Shown here: positions 47,501 to 55,316 of the stretch, piece by piece
Numbering within the stretch: the first letter of the stretch is position 1
Layout of the letters: the number at the start of each line of letters is the position of its first letter
Assembly (NCBI RefSeq): GCF_018308945.1
Contig: NZ_CP070501.1
Location: 1,116,001-1,180,000, forward strand
Direction: 5' to 3'
Source of the DNA: Agrococcus sp. Marseille-Q4369
GTDB taxonomy: Bacteria; Actinomycetota; Actinomycetes; Actinomycetales; Microbacteriaceae
Length of the DNA: 64,000 nt
Translations under genes and position numbers: made by a program
The notes under the pieces: generated by a model
Told to the model about the DNA's origin: nothing
The model's input: only the letters and a program-made list of their open reading frames with translations
Database searches by the model: none

Positions 47501-48795
47501 TCGGCTTCTGCCTGTGTCGTCGTCAGGCGCAGCTCGCTGGCCGGGATGGTGCGCTGGCGGCTGCCGCTCGGCCCGTATCGCTCGAGCACCGTGAGGCCTC
47601 GCACCTCGGGCGCGCCGTCGGCGTTCGTGCACAGCGCGTGGAGACCTTCGAGCGCCTCGCTGAGCGTGACGGTGTCGCGGCCGACGAGGTGATCGCCCGC
47701 GACGGTCACGGCCCACTGGATGACGCCGTTCCGGTCGGCGCGACCGAGCACCGAGCCGGTCTTGTCGACAAGCGCGGTGATGGCCCAGTCCTGGCGCACG
47801 CCGATGCCGCCGGACGACTCGCCCCAGACGTCGACGATCGCCTCGTTGGTGTAGACGGTGCCCTGCGCGTCGATCTCGCGGTCGGGGGTGCACGTGTCGT
47901 AGCGGACGCGGTAGGTCACGTTCGCGTCGAAGCCGCCCTCGGGCGCCGTCAGCACGATCGAGAAGGCGTCGCCTGCCTCGACTCCGTCGGCCGTCGAGCC
48001 GATCGATGTCACGTTGACGACGGTCGAGCCGCGCACGGTCTCGATGCGGAGGTTGGAGGGCGTGCAGAGCTCATGGTTGTCGCTCACGCGCTCGCGGATC
48101 GTCACGACCTCGTGCGCTGCGAGCCGGCTGCCGGGCAGCTCGATCGTCCAGCGCATCGACCACTTGTCGGCGTTGAGCGCGCCGGTCTTCGTCCAGCCCG
48201 TGGGCAGCGTGATGCCGTCGTCGATGCCCCCGATGCCAGGCAGGTCGACGCTCGTCAGCTTCCCGTTGAGGTCGAGCACGACGGACTCCTCGGTCGTCGC
48301 CTCGACTGCCTCGATCTGGAGCTCGAACGTGCCGAACACGAGCTCGGGGAACTCCACGACCGCGTCGGTGAGCGTGCAGGTGAGCGTGTCCGTCGCCGGG
48401 TCGGTGAGGCAGTTGCCCCAGACGGTTCCGTCGGCCCCGCTCAGCTGGAACGGCAGCGCCGCGGGGAAGCCGAGCTCGGCAGGCAGCCCAACCGTGAAGA
48501 CGTCGCCCGCGTGCGGGTCGGCATCGGTGGCGTCCCACGTGCCGCTGAGCGTCATCGCCTCGCCGATCGTCGCCGGCTCACCGTCGACCGTCGTGATCGT
48601 GACGTCGCGCACCACGATGTTCGGGTTCTGCGCTGCGTGCGCCGTCGTCGGCGCGGCGATCAGCGTCGCCACGGTGATGAGCGCGGCGAGGCCTGCCGCA
48701 GCGGCGCGGCGCATTGCGGCACGGGGTCCGGAGGTCAGTAGCGACAGGGCAGCAGAACCTTGCGGCTCGGGCGGACGGCGCGGTGTGCGGTGCAT
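44566..48795 (-). CDS. Large LPxTG-like wall-anchored adhesin with repeated DUF5979-type domains
   Basis: 1409 residues. Signal peptide near residues 28-55 (AGLAALITVATLIAAPTTAHA). The N-terminal third has adhesin-like domains with paired cysteines (WGNCLTD, LTCTLTD; VRYDTCTP; IRYQTCATT; VRYTTCTRS). The C-terminal half has seven or so DUF5979-like repeats, each opening like SLSKLVTG or TITKQLEG and ending VTLSEAP. The sorting signal ELPRTG, a membrane helix and GRRRSEA end it. It is probably a sortase substrate for adhesion. ATG 48795 was chosen; an inner Met before RRAAAAGLAAL is possible. Confidence 0.85.
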   Translation of the reverse strand: MHRTPRRPPEPQGSAALSLLTSGPRAAMRRAAAAGLAALITVATLIAAPTTAHAAQNPNIVVRDVTITTVDGEPATIGEAMTLSGTWDATDADPHAGDVFTVGLPAELGFPAALPFQLSGADGTVWGNCLTDPATDTLTCTLTDAVVEFPELVFGTFELQIEAVEATTEESVVLDLNGKLTSVDLPGIGGIDDGITLPTGWTKTGALNADKWSMRWTIELPGSRLAAHEVVTIRERVSDNHELCTPSNLRIETVRGSTVVNVTSIGSTADGVEAGDAFSIVLTAPEGGFDANVTYRVRYDTCTPDREIDAQGTVYTNEAIVDVWGESSGGIGVRQDWAITALVDKTGSVLGRADRNGVIQWAVTVAGDHLVGRDTVTLSEALEGLHALCTNADGAPEVRGLTVLERYGPSGSRQRTIPASELRLTTTQAEAEEFKVELATQGDFAFQGNDYMYVIRYQTCATTDGLPASGTEFGNRATIAGVTDGATATVPSRTVGKNGQINGSNVELDGVTYLPQTTLGWQITLPGQEIAEVETDLTITDVLSDDHEVCVGSGGDVADRLGLRVEARDQIQDGGLRTVDLSESATATLDGSTITITVPRPTLPGVDGQAVEGFSHEYQYVVRYTTCTRSGGMDAPGTEYGNDARVEGLRFTRTVEQRLSGSGTGQGVTRGSVSIDKALETTPGAAFVPEGAAFTVHVRERDPRGTVQAEYDLRVPLDGEPVSGPNPRGRGWTMELSEPRFPSVPGVTFGAPRFEPSEGLQVSADGTTAIATITPALNIGVTLTNTALLGSLEVVKAVEGGAAGLVDAEREYAMTASIDVSALGAGFPAQPDREFTLVAGEPVVLDDLPIGATVTLSESPLVDDDAFTWGEPSIEPNGVLITPGHSSEPSTITVTNHVERTVGTFSLSKLVTGAQAGSAAVPESVSVTASWVQEGVPGSVELEVPTDGTPVPLGHALLIGTEVSLTEAPLVDGSSIAWGAPVWSGDGVEVSGSSAIVTIGRDADALVSLENHAATSTAGLSFVKGIAGEAAEDVPAGATFPITASWVDADGVERSRELEISASEPTPLGVELPAGTVVTVTEGERPELPTVDWGSIVISGEDVTDAGDGSATVVVSDLQGDSTLVTVVNEATWAPGTFTITKQLEGIALGHADAPASVTVMATWTTAYGTEQCELDVATDGTPTPFGGELPYGTEVTLSEAMPASTPAFRWDAPRWSGDDVEHGEAAVAVVTIGAATDSAVLLTNTAIAEVGSLAVSKELEGSGASDVPEGTTFPIVASWTDLMGEERTLETEVAAGAAVTLEQVPVGVPIRIVEDERELPAGTTWTGAEWTSLADTTVVPLDGTTGATVTLGAATASIELVNGIDARELPRTGAELGQAQAVVLSLAAVLLLLGAVLVLAAGRRRSEA

Positions 48796-48966
48796 GGCTG
48801 TGGTGCTTTCCGTTCGACGGCGCGACGAAGTCGAGGAGGTCGCTAGCCCCGAGACTATGCGTATGCAGTGAACAGAACAGCGTTCACGATCAGGCCGCGC
48901 GAAAGCGTTGCTCAGCATCGCCTTAGCAAGGCAGCCACTGGTTCCATTGACCGCGAACAGCGCCAC
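48796..48966. other. Intergenic: adhesin upstream region and right edge of insert
   Basis: Carries GTGAAC-N8-GTTCAC (48867-48886), a candidate operator, and a moderately AT-rich stretch near 48850-48920 suited to a promoter for the adhesin. No gene was found. The maltokinase remnant starts at its right edge. Confidence 0.35.
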
Positions 48967-49222
48967 CCGGAACCTGCGTTGGACGAACGCTCCGCCGTCG
49001 CACTGCGCGACGTCGTCGGCATGCTCCGGTCGTTCGACTACGCCGCCGGCTCCGCGCAGCAGGAGCTGCCCGACGCCGACCCGGCGGTCGCCGACGAGTG
49101 GGTGCGGCAGCGACAGCGGGAGTTCCTGGCGGGATACGCCGATGCGTCGAACCTGGTCGACGAGCACGACCCCGTCTTCCGCGCGCTATTGCTCGACAAG
49201 GCGCTCTACGAGGTCGTCTACG
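48967..49222 (+). pseudogene. 3'-end remnant of a maltokinase gene
   Basis: Encodes EPALDERSAVALRDVVGMLR and on through DPVFRALLLDKALYEVVYDV, parallel to residues about 338-415 of the maltokinase at 41736-43058. The best block, 49003-49223 against 42762-42982, has 17 mismatches in 221 bp, mostly silent or conservative. The catalytic loop and the true C-terminus are missing. It is a diverged allele fragment bounding the Lsr2-galU-adhesin insert. Confidence 0.88.
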
Positions 49223-49339
49223 ATGTCGTCGCCAGTCACCGGCGTCCGCGCCGCGATCGCGGGTGGAGCGGCCGTGCTGCTGTACCTGCAGCTCCGACGC
49301 ATCTGGCGCCGACGACGGCGACGGCCGCCCGCAGAGTGA
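49223..49339 (+). CDS. Possible 38-residue membrane peptide
   Basis: MSSPVTGVRAAIAGGAAVLL, then a Tyr/Leu stretch and an Arg-rich tail (RIWRRRRRRPPAE). It has one membrane helix with positive-inside tail. It starts at the end of the maltokinase remnant with GAGG about 9 bases upstream. It may be a real small gene once following maltokinase or a chance frame. Confidence 0.3.
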   Translation: MSSPVTGVRAAIAGGAAVLLYLQLRRIWRRRRRRPPAE

Positions 49340-49352
49340 CGGGACCGCCAGG

Positions 49353-50027
49353 TCAGCGACCGTCGGCGAGCCGACGCAAGCCGCCGACGAGGCGGTCGAC
49401 GCTCTCGGCGACCGACTCCGCGGAGCGGCGGTAAACCTCCGCCTCGAACCGGTACGGGTCTTCGATGTCGAGCTCTAGCGGCGAGGCCGGCAGCGGCATG
49501 AGCCCCCGCACCGTCGCGGCGGCACGCACCACCTGCCGCAGCCACGCGGCGACGCCCTGCTCGTCCCGCGGCGCCACCGGCGCGTCGACCGCACCGCCGG
49601 CGAGCGCGTCGACGATGCGAGCGAGCTCGACCAGCGTGAACGCCCGAGACTGCGCGACCGGCGCGAGCGACGCCGCCGCCGATCGGTGCTCTCGAGCCAT
49701 CGCGAGGATGAGGTCGGCGTCGGCGACGTGCCGCTCGAGCAGGCGTCGCGCGCGGTGGTCGCCACCGCCGGCCGCTCCGAGCCGCAGCGACTCGCGCGCA
49801 GCGAGCGGATCCATCGGGTCGTCGTCGAACGCGCGCGTGCCGGCGCTCGAGACGAGCAGCTCCGGCAGCTCGTCGACCCCGAACGCACGCGGCAGTCGCG
49901 CCCGCAGCAGCTGCTCGGCCAGCGGCGACCGGCACAGGTTGCCCGTGCACACCGTCAGGACGCGGATCGTCGCGTCGTCCCGCACCGCAGTCGCGGTGGG
50001 GTGCGAGCGGAGCCTCGGCAGCGGCAT
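49353..50027 (-). CDS. Low-molecular-weight protein-tyrosine phosphatase
   Basis: 224 residues. P-loop Cx5R as VCTGNLCRSPLAEQLLRARL, and the general-acid Asp in DIEDPYRF near the C-terminus. Relatives regulate exopolysaccharide kinases or arsenate reduction; next to galE and galU a polysaccharide role is more likely. The start used (ATG 50027) gives an 18-residue lead; a later GTG before RDDATIRVLTV is possible. Confidence 0.88.
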   Translation of the reverse strand: MPLPRLRSHPTATAVRDDATIRVLTVCTGNLCRSPLAEQLLRARLPRAFGVDELPELLVSSAGTRAFDDDPMDPLAARESLRLGAAGGGDHRARRLLERHVADADLILAMAREHRSAAASLAPVAQSRAFTLVELARIVDALAGGAVDAPVAPRDEQGVAAWLRQVVRAAATVRGLMPLPASPLELDIEDPYRFEAEVYRRSAESVAESVDRLVGGLRRLADGR

Positions 50028-50117
50028 GCGCTCACGGTAGCGGCGCGGGCAGTGCGCCGCACGAGGAGCGCTCCCGCACGCCTCTACCCTGGTCAGGATC
50101 CCCGACCTAGGAGTGCC

Positions 50118-51128
50118 ATGCGCGTGCTGCTCACCGGCGGAGCCGGCTTCATCGGCTCCCACACCGCCATCGCGCTCGTGAAGCACGGGCACGATGTCGT
50201 CATCCTCGACGACCTCTCGAACGCGAGCGAGGAGGCGGTGCGCCGCGCGGAGCGGCTCGCGGGCGCCGCGATGCCGCTCGTCGTCGGTGATGCGGGCGAC
50301 GCCGAGCTCGTCGGCCGCGTGCTTGCCGAGCACTGCATCGACGCGGTCATCCACTTCGCCGGGCTCAAGGCGGTCGGCGAGTCGGTCGAGCGGCCCCTCA
50401 CCTACTACCGCGTCAACCTCGGCACCGCGATCGCGACCCTCGAGGCCATGGCGACCCACGGCATCCGCCGCTTCGTCTTCTCGTCGTCGGCGACCGTCTA
50501 CGAGCAGCCGGGCGAGCTGCTGCGCGAAGATGCGCCCGTCGGCATCGACCTGCCCAACCCCTACGGCCGCACGAAGGCGATGATCGAGGCGATCATCGCC
50601 GACGCGGCCGCCGCCGACCCCGCGCTCGAGGCGGCGGTGCTGCGCTACTTCAACCCGGTCGGCGCGCACCCCTCGGGCGACATCGGCGAGGACCCGAAGG
50701 GCATCCCCAACAACCTCATGCCGTTCATCGCGCAGGTCGCGGCGGGCGAGCGCGAGCGGCTGCGCGTCTTCGGCGACGACTACCCCACCGTCGACGGCAC
50801 GGGCGTGCGCGACTACATCCACGTGCTCGACCTCGCCGAGGGGCACGTCGCCGCGCTCGAGGCGCTGGAGCCCGGCGTGCTCACCGTCAACCTGGGCACG
50901 GGCCGCGGAGCGTCGGTGCTCGAGGTGCTGCGCGCGTTCGAGCGGGCCGTCGGGCGGGAGCTGCCCTTCGAGGTCGTCGAGCGCCGCGTCGGCGACGCGG
51001 GCGTCTCGACCGCCGACCCGACGCTCGCGCACGAGCGGCTCGGCTGGCGCGCGACCCGCTCGCTCGACGACGCGGTGACGGATGCGTGGCGCTGGCAGGA
51101 GCGCAACCCGCGCGGCTACCGCGCCTGA
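50118..51128 (+). CDS. galE: UDP-glucose 4-epimerase
   Basis: 336 residues, SDR fold. NAD site LLTGGAGFIGSHTAIALVK, catalytic YGRTK with Ser in SSSATVYEQ, and RYFNPVGAHPSGDIGEDP and GTGVRDYIHVLDLAEGH, all classic GalE. GGAG precedes the ATG. It interconverts UDP-glucose and UDP-galactose for wall polysaccharides, linking with galU at 43577. Confidence 0.96.
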   Translation: MRVLLTGGAGFIGSHTAIALVKHGHDVVILDDLSNASEEAVRRAERLAGAAMPLVVGDAGDAELVGRVLAEHCIDAVIHFAGLKAVGESVERPLTYYRVNLGTAIATLEAMATHGIRRFVFSSSATVYEQPGELLREDAPVGIDLPNPYGRTKAMIEAIIADAAAADPALEAAVLRYFNPVGAHPSGDIGEDPKGIPNNLMPFIAQVAAGERERLRVFGDDYPTVDGTGVRDYIHVLDLAEGHVAALEALEPGVLTVNLGTGRGASVLEVLRAFERAVGRELPFEVVERRVGDAGVSTADPTLAHERLGWRATRSLDDAVTDAWRWQERNPRGYRA

Positions 51129-51155
51129 CCTCGACCGGGGGCCGTGCTGCCAGGG

Positions 51156-51557
51156 TCAGAGCGATGCCAGCTCTGTCAGCCGATGGGCAGCTCTCTCGGC
51201 TCGCGTGAGATCGGTATCGCTCAAGGGGTCGTGGCCATAGCCGGCTCGTGTCTTCATCGCGAGCAGGACGCTCAAGGCCTTCGCCGCCGACGGGTCGACC
51301 GTGTCGAGCAGTGCGATGGCCTCGTCGTGATCCTGCCCCTTCGCATGCTTCCCGAGCGCTCCAGCGCACAGCGCGTCGGTCGCGGCGATGCCGGCGTGGA
51401 CGTAGAGCGTCACCGCTGCATCGGCAACGCCGTCGCGGTCAGCGAGCTCCCGCGCCTCGTCCGCCACGCGAAGGAACTGCTTCGCCTTCGCGAGCCGACC
51501 CTGCCGCACCGACCTGTCGGCGGGAACGGTCCTGTGATCGCGCTGCTTCGGCGTCAC
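51156..51557 (-). CDS. HEPN-domain protein (toxin of second MNT/HEPN pair)
   Basis: 133 residues, helical. HEPN catalytic R-x4-H is present as RAGYGH, but the next residues are DP, so the Tyr of the HepT R-x4-H-x-Y motif is absent. The first helices read RQGRLAKAKQFLRVADEARE and VTLYVHAGIAATDALC. The GTG start overlaps the upstream MNT stop by 4 bases. Probably an RNase toxin neutralised differently from HepT. Confidence 0.78.
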   Translation of the reverse strand: MTPKQRDHRTVPADRSVRQGRLAKAKQFLRVADEARELADRDGVADAAVTLYVHAGIAATDALCAGALGKHAKGQDHDEAIALLDTVDPSAAKALSVLLAMKTRAGYGHDPLSDTDLTRAERAAHRLTELASL

Positions 51558-52174
51558 GCTCGAACCCCTTCGCGCAGGCGCCGACGGAGCCACGAAGGCT
51601 CACCGGCGATCTCGACCCCGTCGCGGAGGATGGACTCGAAGATGCTCGCTGGCTCGATCTCGCGGTCACTGTAGACGAGCGGCCTCACGTCGTTGCCCGT
51701 CCATGCCGCGGCACGGGCGACGAGCTGGTGCACCAGCTCGTGAGAGAGGTCGTCCGGCGCATCGTCCGGGAACACGAAGAGCAGATCGATGTCACTGTCG
51801 GATCGCATCTCGTTGCGCGCCGCCGACCCGAACATCACGACGCTGAGGGGACGCAACGGCCATGCCGCGACGGCGTCGCGCAGCCGTGCCAGGAACTCCT
51901 GCTTGGCTCGGCTGATCGACGCGATCGCGTCCGCCAGCAGGTGCTCTCGGTTGATGCCGTACGCGCGACTGCGCCCGGCCACACGCTCTCGCACCGTGCC
52001 TTGCTCGAGGAGCCTCTCGACCGAGTTGCGCACCCCCTGCAACGAGCCGCGCTCCGGCAGCAGCTGCTGAATCTGATGTACCGAGAGGAACTGCTCAACG
52101 CGCGCCAGCACGGTAAGCACCTGGGAGTCGATGCCCGAGGGGGCGAGCACGGCGAACGGATTCTGCAGACGCAT
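51554..52174 (-). CDS. Winged-helix plus nucleotidyltransferase (MNT) antitoxin
   Basis: 206 residues. Residues 1-85 form a winged helix (VLTVLARVEQFLSVHQIQQL, then VRNSVERLLEQGTVRERVAG). Residues 105-170 are an MNT domain with GSx10DxD as GSAARNEMRSDSDIDLL. The usual third acidic position is not obvious (GNDVRPLVYSDRE). The ATG at 52174 begins RLQNPFAVLAPSG. It probably represses its own promoter at the direct repeats just upstream. Confidence 0.82.
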   Translation of the reverse strand: MRLQNPFAVLAPSGIDSQVLTVLARVEQFLSVHQIQQLLPERGSLQGVRNSVERLLEQGTVRERVAGRSRAYGINREHLLADAIASISRAKQEFLARLRDAVAAWPLRPLSVVMFGSAARNEMRSDSDIDLLFVFPDDAPDDLSHELVHQLVARAAAWTGNDVRPLVYSDREIEPASIFESILRDGVEIAGEPSWLRRRLREGVRA

Positions 52175-52201
52175 GCTGACCTCCTTCGACGGTCGATCAT
52201 C

Positions 52202-52228
52202 CCACGAATGTGGACGGATAGCCACGAA
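52202..52228. promoter_or_regulatory. Direct repeats CCACGAA, 20 bp apart, upstream of the MNT gene
   Basis: CCACGAATGT (52202-52211) and CCACGAAAGT (52222-52231) are spaced two helical turns, 28 bases before the wHTH-MNT start. A candidate autoregulatory site in the divergent gap with the FMN reductase gene. Confidence 0.4.
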
Positions 52229-52296
52229 AGTTGGCGTCGCCGCCTGACTGGTTCCGCGCTCTCGACACTCTCAGCAGCCGGGGCCATGCTGGCGCC

Positions 52297-52905
52297 ATGG
52301 CTGAGACGTACCACCACGAACCCCCGTACACGATCGGCGTCATCTGCGGCAGCATCTCCGCGTCGTCGATCAACCGCCGGCTCGCCCGGGCGCTCATCAA
52401 GCTCGCGCCCGACGACCTGCAGTGCTCGTTCATCGAGATCGACAAGCTCGACCTCTACGACCACGACCGGGACGGCGACTACCCGCCCGAGGCCCTCGAG
52501 CTCAAGCGGCAGATCAGGGGGGCCGACGGCATCCTGATCGTCACGCCCGAGTACAATCGCTCGGTGCCCGGCGCGCTCAAGAACGCGATCGACTGGGCCT
52601 CGCGGCCCTACGGCGAGAACGCGCTGTCGCGGAAGCCCGTCGGCATCATCGGCACCTCCCCCGGCGCGATCGGCACGGCCGTCGGGCAGCAGCACCTGAA
52701 GACGATCATGTCGTTCTGCAACGCGCCGCTCATGAACGAGATCGAGGCGTACGTGCAGTACACGGATGGGCTGGTCGACGACGACGACGACATCACCGTG
52801 GAGTCGACGAAGGAGTTCCTCTCGACCTACATGCGCGCGCTCGACGACTTCGTGCGGCGGGTGCTGACGGTGATCCCGAAGCCCGACGGGTCGACCGCGG
52901 CCTGA
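52297..52905 (+). CDS. NADPH-dependent FMN reductase (chromate/azoreductase-like flavoprotein)
   Basis: 202 residues, flavodoxin-like. GVICGSISASSINRRLARAL binds FMN phosphate; VTPEYNRSVPGALKNAIDW is the family signature, followed by GIIGTSPGAIGTAVGQQHL. Reduces flavin or quinones using NAD(P)H. A CATGCT box 6 bases before the ATG suggests a leaderless transcript. It sits beside the HEPN/MNT module by position only. Confidence 0.93.
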   Translation: MAETYHHEPPYTIGVICGSISASSINRRLARALIKLAPDDLQCSFIEIDKLDLYDHDRDGDYPPEALELKRQIRGADGILIVTPEYNRSVPGALKNAIDWASRPYGENALSRKPVGIIGTSPGAIGTAVGQQHLKTIMSFCNAPLMNEIEAYVQYTDGLVDDDDDITVESTKEFLSTYMRALDDFVRRVLTVIPKPDGSTAA

Positions 52906-53044
52906 GCGGCGGTGCGCGAGGGCACGTTCCAGGCATGACGCCGCCTCGCTCCCGACCGGAACGCCGGCGCGACGCGGAGCGCCGGCTCGCCGACGACGTC
53001 GACGTCTGGGTCGCGACCGCAGCTGAAGGCCTGAAGCTGCTCGG

Positions 53045-53260
53045 TCAGTGGCCGCGGCGCGACGCGCGCTGCGCGGCGAGGTCGTCGAGGGCGCGGCGCA
53101 AGCTGCGCGACTGCGCGGGCGTCAGCGTGTCGGGATCGAGCTCGTCGATGAAGCCGGCTTCGTCGACGGCGGCCGAGGACGGCGCCGCCTCGCGGTCGCC
53201 CGCGGGGAGCGGGATGGGCTGTGCGGGGGCGGCGGGCCGGTGCCGGGCGGCGAACGACAT
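53045..53260 (-). CDS. Small hypothetical protein
   Basis: 71 residues: MSFAARHRPAAPAQPIPLPAG, then EAGFIDELDPDTLTPAQSRS and a helical LRRALDDLAAQR end. The acidic TPAQSRSLRRAL segment looks protein-like, but no family is recognised and no ribosome site is clear. It lies between the FMN reductase and MFS genes on the opposite strand. Confidence 0.5.
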   Translation of the reverse strand: MSFAARHRPAAPAQPIPLPAGDREAAPSSAAVDEAGFIDELDPDTLTPAQSRSLRRALDDLAAQRASRRGH

Positions 53261-53386
53261 GCTTCGGACCATAGGACGGATTCGCGCCGCAGAACCGGGT
53301 CTGCACACTCTCCTGGGCCGGTCTTGAGGATTCGTCGGCCCGCTATCGGCGGGGACTGCACAGCCTCCGTCACGGAGGATGCCCCC

Positions 53387-54835
53387 ATGAGGCGATCGCC
53401 CGACCAGCCCGCGACCTTGCGGGACGACGGCTCGCATGCGCAGCCGAAGCGCCGCTGGCTCGCGCTCGCCGTGCTGCTGCTGCCGACGGCGCTCACGCTC
53501 ATGAGCGTCACGAGCATCAACGTGGCGCTGCCGTCGATCCGCGAGAGCCTCGGTGCCGGGCCGGTTGAGCAGACGCTCATCCTGACCTCCTACACGATCG
53601 CGTTCGCGCTCGTGCTGCTGCCAGCCGGGCGGCTCGGCGACCGCTACGGGCACAAGCGCGTCTTCATCGTCGGCGTCGCCGTCTTCACGCTCGCGAGCGC
53701 GTGGTGCGCGCTCGCGCCCGACCCGACGCAGCTCATCCTCGGCCGCGTGCTCTCGGGCGTCGCGGGCGGGCTCGTGCTCACGCCGCTCAACGCGCTCATC
53801 CAGCTGCTCTACTCGGGGCGGGAGCGGGCGCGGCCCTTCGCGATCATGGGCGCCGTCTTCGGCGCCGCGAGCGCGGTCGGCCCGATGCTCGGCGGGCTGC
53901 TGCTCGAGGTGGGCGGCGAATCGGGCTGGCACCTCGTCTTCTGGGTCAATGTGCCCTTCGGGGTCGTCGCGGCGATCGCGGCGGCGCTCGTCATCCCGCG
54001 CGGCACGCCGCTGGGCGTGCGCGGCCGGGACCCGCTCGGGCTGCTGCTGTTCAGTCTCGGCATCACTGCGCTCGTGCTGCCCTTCTCGCTCGGCAGCGGC
54101 GTGACGCCCGCGAACCTCGGCGTGCTCGCGACCGGGCTCGCACTGCTCGCGGGCTTCGCGCTGTGGGAGCGGGCGCGGGAGCGCGGCGAGCGCTTCGCGA
54201 TCGTGCCGCTGCGGCTCTTCCGGCAGCGGGCGCTGCCGATCGGCATCATCACAACCTTCCTCGGCTTCGCGAGCTTCACCGCGTCGTTCCTCATGCTCGC
54301 GCTGCTGTGGATCGACGCGCTCCGCAACGCACCGCTCGAGGCGGGAATCGTCGTCACGCCGTTCGCGCTCGGCTCGGTGACCGGGGCGCTCGTCTCGCAG
54401 CGGCTGAGCCGGCGCTTCGGCGTGCGCACCGTCACCTTCGGGCTCGCGCTCGTCGGCGGCAGCCTCGCGGTCGTCGGAGTGCTCCTCGTCGCGCTGCCGC
54501 CCGCGGCCATCACGCTGCCGGTCATGGCAGCGCCGCTGCTCGCGATCGGACTCGGCGTCGGCCTCTTCGTCGGCCCCAACACCAACGCGGCGTTCGTGCA
54601 GACCGAGCCGCGCGACGCGGGCATCGCCTCCGCGCTCATCACCGCGGCGCAGCGCACCGGCACGGCCGTCGGCATCGGCGTCATCTCGGCGCTCTACGCG
54701 CTCGGTCCCGGCGGCTCGAGCGAGGTGGTGAACCACGCCGCCGCGACTTTCACGACTGCCGCGATCGCGGGTGCGGCCGTCGCCGTGATGGTCCTGAGTC
54801 GACGGAGTCGGCTCGAGGTGCCGGAGCGGCGCTGA
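53387..54835 (+). CDS. MFS drug-exporter-like transporter (DHA2/EmrB type)
   Basis: 482 residues, 13-14 predicted helices. Motif A GRLGDRYGHKRVFIVGVAVF between helices 2 and 3, motif C-like GAASAVGPMLGGLLLE in helix 5, and SVTSINVALPSIRESL in helix 1, typical of 14-TM H+ antiporters. The N-terminal 22 residues are charged. Substrate unknown. Followed by a 193-base gap with no gene and then a Phd/RelE pair. Confidence 0.92.
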   Translation: MRRSPDQPATLRDDGSHAQPKRRWLALAVLLLPTALTLMSVTSINVALPSIRESLGAGPVEQTLILTSYTIAFALVLLPAGRLGDRYGHKRVFIVGVAVFTLASAWCALAPDPTQLILGRVLSGVAGGLVLTPLNALIQLLYSGRERARPFAIMGAVFGAASAVGPMLGGLLLEVGGESGWHLVFWVNVPFGVVAAIAAALVIPRGTPLGVRGRDPLGLLLFSLGITALVLPFSLGSGVTPANLGVLATGLALLAGFALWERARERGERFAIVPLRLFRQRALPIGIITTFLGFASFTASFLMLALLWIDALRNAPLEAGIVVTPFALGSVTGALVSQRLSRRFGVRTVTFGLALVGGSLAVVGVLLVALPPAAITLPVMAAPLLAIGLGVGLFVGPNTNAAFVQTEPRDAGIASALITAAQRTGTAVGIGVISALYALGPGGSSEVVNHAAATFTTAAIAGAAVAVMVLSRRSRLEVPERR

Positions 54836-55017
54836 CGCGGACGCCCGTCAGCCGGCGTTGGGATCGAGCGCGTTCGCCCCGTACCGACTGAAGTCACGAT
54901 CGCTCAGCCCGTCGACCTTGTGGCTCTGCAGCCCCGTGTCTAGGCGCGCTCGTCTCGGTACGAAGCCGCAGCCAGGAGAGGCGTGCACAAAGGCGTACGC
55001 ATTCGCGCACGCATCGG

Positions 55018-55023
55018 TATGAT
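55018..55023 (+). promoter_or_regulatory. -10 box of the Phd/RelE operon
   Basis: TATGAT ends 5 bases before the antitoxin ATG at 55029, implying a leaderless transcript. No convincing -35 box was seen. Confidence 0.45.
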
Positions 55024-55028
55024 TAAGC

Positions 55029-55316
55029 ATGTCAAAATATGCGCCTCAGATCGTCAGGACGAGTCGCGAGGCTCGAGAAGAGCTCGGTGACTTGGTGCGT
55101 CAGTTCCGCGAGCGAGGGGCGGGCGCCGCGCCGCTGATCTTCGGAGCGCACCGTCGCCCAGAGGCGGCCATCATCCCGTTCGATCTGTACAGAGAGATCG
55201 TGCCGGTGCTCGAGGATCTCGAGATCGCGCGGATCGCACGAGCACGTCTGGCGAGCGGCGAGACGGAGTCGCTCGATGAGCTCGCCACGGAGCTCGGCGT
55301 GGCGCTGCCGCAATAG
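55029..55316 (+). CDS. Phd/YefM-like antitoxin
   Basis: 95 residues. SREAREELGDLVRQFRERGA, then RRPEAAIIPFDLYREIVPVL, follows the Phd/YefM pattern of a DNA-binding fold with a central strand and a C-terminal helical toxin-binding tail (SLDELATELGVALPQ). Its stop overlaps the toxin start by one base (TAGTG). Confidence 0.8.
   Translation: MSKYAPQIVRTSREAREELGDLVRQFRERGAGAAPLIFGAHRRPEAAIIPFDLYREIVPVLEDLEIARIARARLASGETESLDELATELGVALPQ

Noticed and set aside
52175-52296. Possible galE 3' remnant beyond the second HEPN/MNT module, which would make a fourth case of the insertion pattern
   Set aside because: Only a short CGCCTGA-type match is present; no alignment longer than about 15 bases.
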